Part shown: in pieces, positions 16,929-27,000 of the stretch
How the letters are laid out: each line of letters starts with the position of its first letter
Position numbering within the stretch: position 1 is the first letter of the stretch
Assembly (NCBI RefSeq): GCF_009363275.1
Contig: NZ_CP045324.1
Location: 3,720,001 to 3,784,000 of the forward strand
DNA from: Marinobacter sp. THAF197a
GTDB lineage: Bacteria > Pseudomonadota > Gammaproteobacteria > Pseudomonadales > Oleiphilaceae
Length of the DNA stretch: 64,000 nt
Reading direction: 5' to 3'
Notes under the pieces: generated by a model
Databases searched by the model: none
Told to the model about the DNA's origin: nothing
The model's input: only the letters and a program-made list of their open reading frames with translations
Program-made: the position numbers and the translations under genes

Positions 16929-17903
16929 ATGGCACTGATAGACATGATGCAGGCGGTGCTGGAAAACAGCGGCCTGCTGGCACTGTGGCAAACCGTAGCC
17001 CCCTGGCTGGCACTGGATGAGCGCCAGCTTATTTTTGTGGTAGCCACACCGATTTTTGTCGGCGTTACCCTGTGGGAATACCTGAAAATCCGCCACGACC
17101 CAGCGCTGATGGATACCCGCGAGGCAGTCCGGAATTTCGCCCTGGGCGCTGGCTACCAGACCACAGAGCTACTGTTCGCAGGCATCATCGCTTTTCCGGT
17201 TTATGCCCTGTGTTATCACTTCCGACTGTTCGACCTCGAGCTCAACTGGTTCACGGCCTTCCTTACCTTTCTGGGTGTCGACTTCTGTTTTTACTGGATG
17301 CACCGGGCCAGTCACCGGATGCGCTGGTTCTGGGCCGCCCACGTAGTGCACCACTCGTCAGAGCGGATGAACTTCTCAACCGCGATGCGCCAGAACGCCA
17401 CCAATATTTTCAACGGCATGTGGATGTTCTATCTGCCGCTGGCACTGATCGGTTTCAATCCTGTCTGGATTGGCGTGGCCTATGCGTTTTCCCTGGTCTA
17501 CCAGTTTTTTATCCACACCACGCTGGTGGGGAGACTGCCCGCCTGGGTCGAAAAGGTATTCAACACGCCAAGTCATCACCGGGTACATCACGGTCGCAAC
17601 CCCGGCTACATCGATCGTAATTATGGCGGCACCCTGATCCTCTGGGATCGACTGTTCGGCACCTTCGTGGACGAAGATGCCAAGGACCCGCCCGAGTACG
17701 GCATCACCCGCCCGGTGGCCTCAAATAACCTGATTGTGCTCTGGACCCACGAATACGTGGACCTGTTCCGCGACATGCAGCAGCCAGGCGGACTATTGTC
17801 TCGACTCAAACACCTGTGGAAACCGCCGGAGTGGCAACGCCCGGCCGCAAAGGAACCCGGCCAGGAACATGCGCAAACAGACCCTGCTACTGACAACCCC
17901 TGA
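16929..17903 (+). CDS. Fatty acid hydroxylase / sterol desaturase superfamily protein
   Basis: A 324-residue membrane di-iron oxygenase. Several hydrophobic segments surround the histidine clusters HRASH, HHSSE and HHRVHHGRN, which bind the two irons in this superfamily. Family members hydroxylate or desaturate lipids, sterols or ether lipids (alkylglycerol monooxygenase is a related layout). The C-terminus is polar and overlaps the next gene by 35 bases, indicating coupling with a lysophospholipase-like hydrolase, which supports a membrane lipid substrate. Exact substrate unknown. Confidence 0.87.
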   Translation: MALIDMMQAVLENSGLLALWQTVAPWLALDERQLIFVVATPIFVGVTLWEYLKIRHDPALMDTREAVRNFALGAGYQTTELLFAGIIAFPVYALCYHFRLFDLELNWFTAFLTFLGVDFCFYWMHRASHRMRWFWAAHVVHHSSERMNFSTAMRQNATNIFNGMWMFYLPLALIGFNPVWIGVAYAFSLVYQFFIHTTLVGRLPAWVEKVFNTPSHHRVHHGRNPGYIDRNYGGTLILWDRLFGTFVDEDAKDPPEYGITRPVASNNLIVLWTHEYVDLFRDMQQPGGLLSRLKHLWKPPEWQRPAAKEPGQEHAQTDPATDNP

Positions 17904-18804
17904 CAACCATCAGATCAACGCGACCCTGTTTGAACCAGAGCCGTCACCCAACTGCTGCCTGATCATCAGCCACGGCATGGCCGAACATGGCAACCGCTAT
18001 GCTGCCCTGGCCTCCTGGTTAGCCGGCCAGGGCGTGGCGGTTATCAGCTATCACCACCGCGGTCATGGCCCGGGCAGTGGTCACCCTGGACACTACGCAG
18101 ACTCGGACGGCTGGCAGAAAGTGGTGGACGACCTGAACCAGGTGGTCCACTACGCCCGGGAACAGATGCCGGGCATTCCGGTCGCCCTGCTGGGGCACAG
18201 CATGGGCTCGTTCATTGCCCAAAGCTACGCCCAACAATACGGCCAGAACCTGGATACGCTGATTCTCAGCGCGACCAACCGAATCCACACAGCTGAACTT
18301 CGGCTCTCGCTGCTATTGGTGCGCCTGATAAGGGCGCTGCGTGGGAAGCGGCACGCCAGCAAGACCATTGCCCGAATGACTTTTGGCAAATTTAACCGGA
18401 TGTTCAAACCCAACCGCACGCCCTGCGACTGGCTCAGTCGGGACCCGCATCAGGTGGATCTGTACCTGGCCGACCCGTGGTGCGGATTTGAATGCACCAC
18501 CGGGCTATGGCAAGACTTTATCCAGGGTATGCTGTCGATCAATCCCGCCCAGTGGCGCCCGGACCTGCCCGTTCACCTGTTCGCCGGCACCGATGACCCG
18601 GTGGGCGAAATGGGTAAGGGGATACGCCGTCACTTTCAGGCCATTCGGGAGGCCGGTGTGCAACAAGTCACCCTCCGGCTGTTTGAGGGCGGGCGTCACG
18701 AAACGCTGAACGAAACCAATGCTGACGTGGTCTGGCAGCACCTGCTGCAATGCTTGCCCGGCCGTGAGCAAAGCCTCCGCCGAAACCAGGCCCTGGCAGG
18801 CTGA
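17869..18804 (+). CDS. Lysophospholipase / monoacylglycerol lipase-like hydrolase
   Basis: A 311-residue alpha/beta hydrolase of the PldB/monoacylglycerol lipase type: oxyanion region ISHGMAEHGNRY, YHHRGHG, nucleophile Ser111 in GHSMGS, acid in AGTDDPVG and base in GGRHETLNE. No signal peptide. The ATG at 17869 has an AGGA site and lies inside the end of the hydroxylase gene; it is preferred to an upstream in-frame start that would add 45 cysteine- and serine-rich residues unlike the family. With the hydroxylase it probably acts on membrane glycerolipids. Confidence 0.85.
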   Translation: MRKQTLLLTTPDNHQINATLFEPEPSPNCCLIISHGMAEHGNRYAALASWLAGQGVAVISYHHRGHGPGSGHPGHYADSDGWQKVVDDLNQVVHYAREQMPGIPVALLGHSMGSFIAQSYAQQYGQNLDTLILSATNRIHTAELRLSLLLVRLIRALRGKRHASKTIARMTFGKFNRMFKPNRTPCDWLSRDPHQVDLYLADPWCGFECTTGLWQDFIQGMLSINPAQWRPDLPVHLFAGTDDPVGEMGKGIRRHFQAIREAGVQQVTLRLFEGGRHETLNETNADVVWQHLLQCLPGREQSLRRNQALAG

Positions 18805-18894
18805 CATCACCGGCATGGTTTCTGGCCTGTTTGGCCGCAGAGCCCGCCACCGGATACCGCTAACCTGATCAGACTTCAACGCCACCACAAGGTA

Positions 18895-19785
18895 ATGATC
18901 AGCGTGAGTATCGAACAAGAACATTGGGTGACCAGCGGTGACCTGCTCCTGTACGCCAGAGTCGAAGGTAATCCCCAGGCCACGCCATTGGTGTTGGTAC
19001 ACGGCTACCCGGACAACCACAGTGTCTGGGACAAGGTGACCGAGCAACTGAAAAAGGACTATCTGGTCGTCCGCTACGACGTTCGGGGCGCTGGTCGCTC
19101 CGACAAGCCTGCCAGGACCAGTGCGTATCGAATGAAGTGGCTCGCGCAGGACCTCAAAGCCGTGGCCAACGCGGTGATACCCGGCCGCAGCTTCCACCTG
19201 GTGGCCCACGACTGGGGCTCTATCCAGAGCTGGGAAACGGTGACTACCGGAGCCCTGGACGGGCGCATTCGATCCTATACCGCCATTTCGGGGCCTTGCC
19301 TGGATCACGTGGGCTACTGGCTTCGGGACCAGATCATGGCGCCCCGCTCCGGGGGCACCACCAAGGTTCTGAAGCAGCTGGCCAGCTCCTGGTACGTGTT
19401 CATGTTCCAGTTGCCGGTGCTGCCCGAAACCCTGTGGAAGGCCGGCCTCGACCGCTTGTGGCCGGGGTATCTTCGCAAACACGAACAGATTGCCGATGCC
19501 CAGTTCAGCGAGTACCAGAAAGCCGACGGCCACTATGGCGTCAAACTTTACCGGGCCAACTTTATCCGCAAGCTGCTGCGACCAGAACCGCGACTGGCAG
19601 GCTGCCCGGTACAGGTGATCATCCCCACCCGGGATGCCTATGTGGGCCGCCAACTCACCGAGAACCTGGCCCGCTGGACCGGCAAGCTGACCCTGCAGGA
19701 ACTGGATACCACGCACTGGGCTCCCATCACCGAGCCGGCGGCCGTGTCACGGTCGGTACGGGAATTTGTCGAAGCCCATCGCTGA
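18895..19785 (+). CDS. Alpha/beta hydrolase, epoxide hydrolase/EphD-like
   Basis: A 296-residue hydrolase whose nucleophile elbow is AHDWGS with Asp106 instead of Ser, as in epoxide hydrolases and haloalkane dehalogenases. The oxyanion motif is HGYPDN, the lid has the long LRDQIMAP segment, and the late His is in TTHWAP. It resembles the hydrolase half of EphD-type proteins, in which a short-chain dehydrogenase follows, but here it stands alone. It lies 90 bases after the lysophospholipase gene and may share its transcript. A GTG at 18904 is an alternative start with better AAGG spacing. Confidence 0.82.
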   Translation: MISVSIEQEHWVTSGDLLLYARVEGNPQATPLVLVHGYPDNHSVWDKVTEQLKKDYLVVRYDVRGAGRSDKPARTSAYRMKWLAQDLKAVANAVIPGRSFHLVAHDWGSIQSWETVTTGALDGRIRSYTAISGPCLDHVGYWLRDQIMAPRSGGTTKVLKQLASSWYVFMFQLPVLPETLWKAGLDRLWPGYLRKHEQIADAQFSEYQKADGHYGVKLYRANFIRKLLRPEPRLAGCPVQVIIPTRDAYVGRQLTENLARWTGKLTLQELDTTHWAPITEPAAVSRSVREFVEAHR

Positions 19786-19808
19786 TATGGGCGCCCCCCC
19801 ACAACGCA

Positions 19809-19835
19809 AAAGGCCGCTGACAGTCAGCGGCCTTT
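19809..19835. terminator. Bidirectional intrinsic terminator
   Basis: A perfect 12-bp stem, AAAGGCCGCTGA with TCAGCGGCCTTT, around a CAG loop. It lies between the convergent ends of the EphD-like hydrolase and vfr genes and has short T runs on both sides (four on the minus strand), so it can serve both. Confidence 0.75.
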
Positions 19836-19860
19836 GAGGCAGTTGCCAGGCGGGAATCGT

Positions 19861-20514
19861 TCAGCGGGTGCCGTACACCACCATGGTTTTGCCCTTGACC
19901 CGAACCAGGCCCTGGTCTTCCAGCGTTTTCAGAACGCGGCCTACCATCTCCCGGGAACAACCAACAATACGGCCAATTTCCTGGCGAGTGATCTTGATCT
20001 GCATGCCATCGGGATGGGTCATGGCGTCTGGCTCCTTGCACAGGTCCAGCAGGGTGCGCGCCACCCGTCCGGTCACATCCAGGAACGCCAGGTCGCCAAC
20101 CTTGCGGGTGGTCTGGCGCAGGCGAGAAGCCATCTGCTCGCCGATGAAATAGAGCACCCTCGGGTCCTGCTGGGCGATCTCACGGAACTTGGTGTAACTG
20201 ATCTCCGCCACTTCACACTCGGTCTTGGCCTTGACCCAGGCGCTGCGGGAGTCCATGTTGTCAAACAGACCCATTTCGCCGAAAAAGTCTCCAGCGTTCA
20301 GGTAGGCCATGATCATCTCGCGGCCATCATCGTCTTCAATGATGACGGTGACGGAACCTTTGACGATGTAAAACAGGGAGTCGCTTTTGTCACCGGCATA
20401 AATAATGGTGCTTTTGGCGGGGTAACGCCGACGGTGGCATTGGGAAAGGAAATAATCCAGGTGTTTGGTTTTCTGCTCAACCGGCTTGACGATGGTAGCC
20501 ATAGTGCGGGACAT
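19861..20514 (-). CDS. vfr: cAMP receptor-type regulator Vfr
   Basis: A 217-residue CRP-family regulator nearly colinear with Pseudomonas Vfr: the shared CHRRRY.AKSTIIYAGD opening, the cyclic-nucleotide pocket GDFFGEMGLF followed by DSRSAWVKAK, and an HTH with ITRQEIGRIVGCSREMVGRV. It activates or represses genes in response to cAMP; in relatives these include virulence, motility and quorum genes. The ATG at 20514 follows GAGGAGG; an ATG four codons on lacks such a site. Divergent osmC and speD follow, the same order as in Pseudomonas aeruginosa. Confidence 0.95.
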   Translation of the reverse strand: MSRTMATIVKPVEQKTKHLDYFLSQCHRRRYPAKSTIIYAGDKSDSLFYIVKGSVTVIIEDDDGREMIMAYLNAGDFFGEMGLFDNMDSRSAWVKAKTECEVAEISYTKFREIAQQDPRVLYFIGEQMASRLRQTTRKVGDLAFLDVTGRVARTLLDLCKEPDAMTHPDGMQIKITRQEIGRIVGCSREMVGRVLKTLEDQGLVRVKGKTMVVYGTR

Positions 20515-20782
20515 GCCTCCTCAGAGTCTGGCGATTCCTGATGTTTTTCTGCCCCGCATTTCCTTGCGGGTTTCGCGATTTTTATTGTTTGCAGCGCAAC
20601 TTATAACAAGAAGGTCATCTTTCGGCAACTCGAAAGCGGATACAAGATGTATCTGGGATCAATGCCTCTTTGGTCGCAAGGGGTAGCTGTCGCCACTATC
20701 AGACTGTGCTAGCATCCTCCATCAGGCTCCGGAGCAACCTTGATCACATCCGGCCATGAACCATCACCCATGGGAGAACCCG

Positions 20783-21205
20783 ATGAAAGCAACCGTCGAC
20801 TGGACCGGCAACGCCAGTTTCAGGGCTACCAGTGGCAGCGGCCACAGTGTGCAGATGGACGGTCCGCCTGATCATGGCGGCGAGAACCTTGGGCCACGCC
20901 CCATGGAAATGCTGCTGATGGGCGTGGGTGGTTGCTCGGCCTTTGACGTGATGAGCATCCTGAAAAAGAGTCGGCAAGACGTCACCGCCTGCCATACAGA
21001 ACTTGAAGCAGAGCGGGCCGATGCCGTACCGGCTGTCTTTACCAAAATACACCTGCATTTTGTAGTTACCGGCCACAACCTCAAAGAGAAGCAGGTCGAG
21101 CGGGCGGTAAGCCTGTCTGCTGAAAAATACTGCTCAGCGTCCATCATGCTCGGAAAAGCCGGCGTCGAGATCACCCACAGTCACGAAATCCACGCCGCAG
21201 AGTAA
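20783..21205 (+). CDS. OsmC family protein
   Basis: A 140-residue OsmC-fold protein, a family of peroxide-reducing or thiol-related enzymes. It shows the early EMLLMGVGGCSAFDVMSIL helix with Cys in GGCSA and the later SAEKYCSASIML with the second Cys, matching the paired redox cysteines of OsmC/YhfA. The ATG at 20783 follows GGGAGAA. It is the homologue of the gene between vfr and speD in Pseudomonas, and stands 144 bases before speD. Confidence 0.9.
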   Translation: MKATVDWTGNASFRATSGSGHSVQMDGPPDHGGENLGPRPMEMLLMGVGGCSAFDVMSILKKSRQDVTACHTELEAERADAVPAVFTKIHLHFVVTGHNLKEKQVERAVSLSAEKYCSASIMLGKAGVEITHSHEIHAAE

Positions 21206-21349
21206 GCGATTTCCGTAGCCAGCGCGCCCCATGCCGCCAGTGGGGCCACCGTAACCAAAAATGTCATTGTAGATACTATTCATTGACACACACGGTATGC
21301 ATAATACGCAACTTTCTCCGCAGGTCTGCGCAAAAGGTGAGCAATTATT

Positions 21350-22141
21350 ATGGAAACCAAACTCCAGCTGCACGGTTTCAACAACCTGACCAAATCCCTG
21401 AGCTTCAACATCTACGATATCTGTTACGCGCAGACCGAAGAGCAGCGTGAAGCCTACATTGACTATATCGACGAGATGTACAACGCCGAGCGTCTGACCC
21501 AGATCCTGTCTGACGTGGTCAAAATCATCGGCGCCAACATCCTCAACATTGCCCGTCAGGACTACGAGCCCCACGGTGCCTCTGTGACCATGCTGATTGC
21601 CGAGCATGAACTCACAGACAGCGAAGCCAACAATGAGGAATCTCCGGGCCCGCTGCCCGACACCATCGTGGCGCACCTGGACAAGAGCCATGTGACCGTT
21701 CACACCTATCCGGAAAGCCACCCCCACGATGGCGTCAGCACCTTCCGCGCCGATATCGACGTGTCCACCTGCGGCCTGATTTCACCTCTGAAAGTGTTGA
21801 ACTACCTGATCCACAGCTTTGACTCCGATGTGGTCACCGTGGACTACCGGGTGCGCGGCTTCACCCGCGATGTCGATGGCACCAAGCACTACATCGACCA
21901 CGACATCAACTCGATCCAGAACTACCTGACCGAAGACACTCAGAACGCTTATCAGATGATCGATGTGAATGTGTACCAGGAAAACCTGTTCCACACCAAG
22001 ATGATGCTGAAAGAGTTCAACCTGGATAACTATGTCTTTGGCGTGAACGCCGACGAACTGGACCCGGCCGAAGCCCAGTCCATCGAAGACCGCCTGCGTC
22101 GCGAGATGCTGGAAATCTTCTATTCCCGAAACGTGGAATAA
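21350..22141 (+). CDS. speD: S-adenosylmethionine decarboxylase proenzyme
   Basis: A 263-residue pyruvoyl enzyme that makes decarboxylated SAM, the aminopropyl donor for spermidine synthesis. It is of the long E. coli type: self-cleavage between Lys112 and Ser113 in LDKSHVTVHTYPE turns Ser113 into the pyruvoyl group. Other conserved stretches are DVSTCGLISPLK and DYRVRGFTRDV. Strong terminator directly after the stop. Neighbouring genes vfr and osmC match the Pseudomonas arrangement. Confidence 0.96.
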   Translation: METKLQLHGFNNLTKSLSFNIYDICYAQTEEQREAYIDYIDEMYNAERLTQILSDVVKIIGANILNIARQDYEPHGASVTMLIAEHELTDSEANNEESPGPLPDTIVAHLDKSHVTVHTYPESHPHDGVSTFRADIDVSTCGLISPLKVLNYLIHSFDSDVVTVDYRVRGFTRDVDGTKHYIDHDINSIQNYLTEDTQNAYQMIDVNVYQENLFHTKMMLKEFNLDNYVFGVNADELDPAEAQSIEDRLRREMLEIFYSRNVE

Positions 22142-22145
22142 GCCT

Positions 22146-22191
22146 GAGCGGCGGTGGCCACAGGCCACCGCCGCTCTTCTTCAGTTTTTTT
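22146..22191 (+). terminator. Intrinsic terminator of speD
   Basis: A perfect 14-bp GC-rich stem (GAGCGGCGGTGGCC with its complement, loop ACA) begins 4 bases after the speD stop and is followed by TTCTTCAGTTTTTTT. Confidence 0.93.
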
Positions 22192-22274
22192 GATCTGTCC
22201 CGCCAGAATTCTGCGTTTTCATCCTTCGTCTCTCCCCGGTTTAATAGAACCATCATCAACGAGAGGAGGACGAC

Positions 22275-23135
22275 ATGACGCTTCGCTCCCTGAAACAGAC
22301 TATTCCCGCTCTTGGCACCTCGGATGGCGCCGGCGTAAAAATCAAACGCTCACTGGGTCAAAGCCAGGCCATTCGCATGGACCCGTTCCTGATGCTGGAT
22401 GAATTTGGTTCCGACCAGCCCCAGGACTACATCGCCGGCTTTCCCGCACACCCGCACCGGGGCTTCGAGACGGTCACCTACATGATCGAAGGGCACATGC
22501 TGCACGAAGACCACCTGGGTAACCGTGGCAACCTTCGTAATGGTGGCGTGCAGTGGATGACCGCCGGCCGGGGCATCGTGCATTCTGAAATGCCGCAACA
22601 GGAATCCGGTGTCATGCGCGGCTTCCAGTTGTGGCTGAACCTGCCGGCAGCCGAGAAAATGAAGCCAGCCGGCTACCGGGATATTCAGCCCGAAGACATC
22701 CCAGTGTTCAATCAGCCCGGAGCCTCCGTAAAGCTGATTGCCGGCGAGGTGAACGTCAGCGGCGTGCAGGTATCCGGTGCCGTGACCGGCGGCACTACCG
22801 AACCGCTATACGCCGACATTCACCTTGAGCCCAATGCCCAGCTTTCGCTGCCCGTGGCACAGCCCCTGAACGCCATGCTGTACCTCTACGAAGGCAATGC
22901 GAGTCTGGTTACTGGTGAGGCGCAAACCCAACTTCGGCTATCCGCCGCCAACCTGCTGGATGACGGCGATGAGATCCTGCTGGCCGGAGGCCCAACCGGT
23001 GCCCGGCTGCTGTTGATTGCGGGCCGCCCGATAGGTGAGCCGATTGTTCAGTACGGGCCGTTCGTGATGAATACCCGTGAGGAAATCGAGCAGGCACTGA
23101 GGGATTACCAGACTGGGCGCTTAACCGCCGCCTGA
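22275..23135 (+). CDS. Pirin family protein
   Basis: A 286-residue bicupin of the pirin family, iron- or metal-binding proteins with quercetinase or regulatory activity in some members. The N-terminal cupin has the metal site FPAHPHRGFETVTYMIEG followed by HEDHLGN and ends near GIVHSEMP; the C-terminal cupin is recognisable at AMLYLYEG. GAGGAGGA precedes the ATG. It converges on the phosphoribulokinase gene with only 3 bases between stops. Function here unknown. Confidence 0.92.
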   Translation: MTLRSLKQTIPALGTSDGAGVKIKRSLGQSQAIRMDPFLMLDEFGSDQPQDYIAGFPAHPHRGFETVTYMIEGHMLHEDHLGNRGNLRNGGVQWMTAGRGIVHSEMPQQESGVMRGFQLWLNLPAAEKMKPAGYRDIQPEDIPVFNQPGASVKLIAGEVNVSGVQVSGAVTGGTTEPLYADIHLEPNAQLSLPVAQPLNAMLYLYEGNASLVTGEAQTQLRLSAANLLDDGDEILLAGGPTGARLLLIAGRPIGEPIVQYGPFVMNTREEIEQALRDYQTGRLTAA

Positions 23136-23138
23136 ACA

Positions 23139-24005
23139 TCAGGCGAAGGTTCGGCCCGCCATCAGGCGTTGGATCATGGGGCGGATGATCAACTCCATGG
23201 CCAACGCCATCTTTGGCCCCGGAATCACCAGCGTGTCGTGGCGTGACAGCGTGCTCTGGGGAATCGCCTGCAACAGCCAGGAAAAGTCCACCTCGTTAGA
23301 GTCGCGAAAGTGGATCACCACCATGCTTTCATCTTCACTGGGCACATCCCGGGCGATGAAGGGGTTGGAGGTATCCACCAGCGGTATCCGCTGGAAGTTG
23401 ATGTGGGTATGGGAAAACTGGGGCACGATATCGTGTACGTAGTCTTCCATGCGGTTGATGATGGTCTGCACCACGGCCTCCTGGCTGTACCCCCGCTGGT
23501 TGGTATCCCGATGGATTTTCTGGATCCACTCCAGGTTTACAATGGGCACCACGCCGATCAGCAGGTCAACGTACTGGGCAATGTTGAAGCTTTCGCTGAT
23601 CACTCCCCCGTGTAGCCCTTCATAGAACAGCAGGTCCGTGTCTGCCGGTAGTGGTCCCCAGGCGGTGAATGTCCCCGGTTTATGACCGGCCTCAACCAGT
23701 TGGCGATCTTCATCGTGAACATACTGGCGGTATCGTCCGTTGCCGGTATGGCTGTAGTCATAGAACAAGGCTTCCAGACGGTCGATATGATTGGCTTCCA
23801 GGGCGAAGTGGTTACGCTCGCCAAACTGTCCCTTGGCCGCCAGCCGGGCCATCTGCTCCCGAGTGTACCGGTGGAAACTGTCACCACCCACCATGGCGGC
23901 GTTCAACTCCTCACTGGCAAACAGCCGCCTGAAAATCTGGCCGGTGGTGGTCGTGCCGGCCCCGGAGGAGCCGGTCACCGCAATGATAGGGTGGCGTTTG
24001 GACAT
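23139..24005 (-). CDS. prkB: Phosphoribulokinase family protein (PrkB)
   Basis: A 288-residue kinase: P-loop AVTGSSGAGTTTT, VGGDSFHRYTREQM, and LLFYEGLHGG as in proteobacterial phosphoribulokinases. The reaction in the family is ATP-dependent phosphorylation of ribulose 5-phosphate, but no RuBisCO or other Calvin cycle gene is in the window, so it is an E. coli PrkB-like orphan of uncertain use. The ATG at 24005 is chosen; a TTG three codons upstream would be too close to the GGGAAA site. It is 18 bases after the stop-proximal end of the large GGDEF/EAL gene region and transcribed away from pirin. Confidence 0.88.
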   Translation of the reverse strand: MSKRHPIIAVTGSSGAGTTTTGQIFRRLFASEELNAAMVGGDSFHRYTREQMARLAAKGQFGERNHFALEANHIDRLEALFYDYSHTGNGRYRQYVHDEDRQLVEAGHKPGTFTAWGPLPADTDLLFYEGLHGGVISESFNIAQYVDLLIGVVPIVNLEWIQKIHRDTNQRGYSQEAVVQTIINRMEDYVHDIVPQFSHTHINFQRIPLVDTSNPFIARDVPSEDESMVVIHFRDSNEVDFSWLLQAIPQSTLSRHDTLVIPGPKMALAMELIIRPMIQRLMAGRTFA

Positions 24006-24023
24006 AATGAGCAATTTCCCGGA

Positions 24024-27000
24024 TCAGGTCAGGCTGGTGAGCAAGCGTGGTTTTTCAACAACAAAGCCTTGAGCATAGTCCACACCCAGCTGCCTGAGCA
24101 TATCCAGAACGTCTCGGGATTCAACCTGGGAGGCAATGACTTCCCGCTTCATGTAATGCGCCATGTCCACCATGGATCTCACCATTGCCTGGTCAGTCTG
24201 GCTCGACACCAGCTGGCTGGTGAAGGCACTGTCAATCTTGATCAGATCCACCGGCAGGGAACGCATGAACTGGAACGAACTGGGGCCACTGCCGAAATTA
24301 CCCAGGCAGAACCGGCAGCCCAGTTCTTTCATCTCCAGGATGAAATCGGCCACCGCCTGCACGTCGCTGATGGCAGATGCCTCGGTCAGCTCAAACCACA
24401 GCCGTTCGATGGGCGCGTCTTTTTCACTGAGCTTCTCGTAGATAAATTCCAGCAAGCTCTGATCATTCAACGAATACCCAGACAGGTTGATACACACGCC
24501 ACCGACGTGTCGGGGGTCCGGTGCCTGGTCCCTCAGCCAGTCCAGCATATGCCCGACCACCCAGCGGTCCACCGCCTGCATGCGATCATAGCGCTCAGCC
24601 ATGCGCACAAAATCCTGGCCGGTTATCAGGGCGCCGCTGTCATCGTACATGCTGATCAGAATCTCATACTGGGCCGTCATCCGGGCCTCGGCATGAAGCG
24701 GTATGATCTTCTGGCAGCGCAGCAGCATGCGTTCTTCATCCGGATCCGACAGGCTGGCGACGCGCGCGGCGATCTGCTCCTGGCGGGCCTGGTCATCGGC
24801 ATCCAGAGTAAATTCGGCGATCTTGCCCGGCCCCATTTTCCGGGCCTGGGATAACGCCTGCTCCGAACTTCTCAGCCAGCGTTCGGCACTCACCAGAGCC
24901 GGCAACTCGGCCACCAGGCCAACGTTGGCCGACAACGTATACTGGCGGCCGCCAAAGGCAAACTCAGCCGATTCAATGGCCTCGATCAGGGCCGCGGCCA
25001 CATCCTGGCCCTGCTCTTCCGCAACCAGCATGGCGAATTCATTGCCGGCCAGGCGCGCCACCGGCATGCCATCACCCACATGGCGGCACAACAGCTCTGC
25101 CACCTGCTTGAGGGTTTCATCACCAGCCTGGTAGCCAGCGGTATCATTGAGCAACCGGAAGCCACGGAGGTCCAGATGCAACAGAGTGCGGCTGTCTTCA
25201 CGACGGGCCAACTGCTGCTCCAGCATCCGTTCGAACTCCCGGCGGTTAAGCAAACGGGTCAGCTCGTCATGGGTGGACGCCCAGGACAGCTGGTCATAAA
25301 CGTTGCGGACCATGCGGTCGATACTTTCATCCACCAGCGGTCGGTCGTACTGGTTATCAGGCACGATGATGCCCTTGCGCATCTGTCGGGCCAGCGCGTC
25401 CAGCTCCAGCTCAACCACCCGCATGCCCTGATGATTGACAAAGACAAAGCGGCTAAAGCCCCGGGCGATCCAGACCAGCCGGATATACTGGAGTTCGTCA
25501 GGCCGGGTCTGGTCCCGCAGCCAGTCGCCGGTGCGCAGCTGCTGCGACCGGTTGATCCAGCGTTGAAGGCTGCGCTGTTCCCGCTCGTTGAGGGTTTGCG
25601 GGTCTTTCTCCGCTGGTTTTGCCGGCGGCACTTCGACCATCTCAGGGGTTTTGTCGGGCCGGCGAACCAGGAAGTGCTTCAATTCATCGCGAATCTGGGA
25701 AGACGGCATGTGATTGCTGGATATCGACGCCAGGCCGTCCTGGATCAGCCGCAGAAGCTCCGGCAGGTTGATACTGCTCTCCGGATCATCGGCAAAGGCC
25801 AGCAGCGAATCAATCACCGCCAGGTAGTCCTGCCAGAGCTGACTGTCTGGCCCCTGGCGAATCCAGGTCAGTGACAACAGGTCCCGCCAGCCGCCTTCCA
25901 GCAAACTGACCAGCGCCCGGGGAACCTTGCGACCGGCAATGCGCTGATCAATCGCGGCGCTCACCGCCGCCTTGGACTCAGACACCTTCTGGGCACCCTC
26001 GGCCGCTGCCGTTACACGCTCGACGTTCCGGCGGTAGACCAGATTCTGCCGGTCAATCAGGGTGTCCAGCTCGGTCACTGTCTGTTCAAACACGCCGGTG
26101 TCCTGCTCGAAATCCGTGGCAATGCGCTGAACCAGCTCGTCGACCCGTCGCTGGACCACCGGGTTCAGGCGGCCACCCTTGACCCCCAGCTGGGCCAAAC
26201 GGTTCATCACGCCGCGGACAGGGCTGTCCTGATCCTCAAAAAACGCCGGATCCCGCATCACCACCTTGAGCACCGGCACTTCCAGCTGACGCATCCGGGC
26301 CTGCACATAGTCACTGAGTTTGGGGCTTTCCACGACACTTTTGAAAAAGCGATCAACGACATCCAGGGTTTGCTGCTGCTCGTCATCCAGCCGGGCTTCG
26401 CCGATTTCCTTGATCTTCTCGACCACCCGCTCTTTCAGCGGGGCGGCGGATTCTTCCGGGCCCGCCGCGCGTACCTGCAACTCCTGCAATTCCCGGTGCA
26501 GTTCACCGGTCGACAGTGGGCGCGCATTGGGGGCAAAGTCCTCCCGGGGACTTTCCCCTCGGGAAACCCGGCTTGCCTGCAGGGTTGTGAGCAGATTGCG
26601 AACGGTGGAAAACGCCGTCTGGGCGGCCTGGGCGTAGCCGCGGAATTCACCGGATAACCGGCTTTTCAGGGCTCGGCTTGCGGGCGTGGCGCGGGATTCC
26701 TCGGCGGGCTGGGCCGGGCTCTCGGCTGGGGTCTCTTCTGGCCTGGTGACTGTCGGCGCGGGCGTGGGCTCGTCCTTTGGCGGTGCCTGCTCACTGAGGT
26801 ATTTGGACAAGTCCAGGTCTGGCAGCACGCCATGACGAATAAGAATGTTGTTCAGTTCCCGGTACAGCGGCGCCAGTTGTTTAAGCACGGTTTGCTCAAA
26901 GGTCTTCAGGCAGACTTTCTCCACCTCTCTGGTTGCCTTGAGCTGTAACAGGGCATGATGGAAGGCCTCACAGACCAGCGCTGGCCCAAGCGGGTTGTGG

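Noticed and set aside
17734..17868. Longer N-terminus for the lysophospholipase-like gene
   Set aside because: The extra 45 residues overlap the hydroxylase gene and are unlike the family, while the ATG at 17869 has a good ribosome-binding site.
21283..21307. TTGACA before speD as a promoter
   Set aside because: No -10 hexamer at acceptable spacing; TAATAC lies only 13 bases away.
23139..24005. Calvin cycle carbon fixation
   Set aside because: Only a phosphoribulokinase-family gene is present; no RuBisCO or partner genes are seen.
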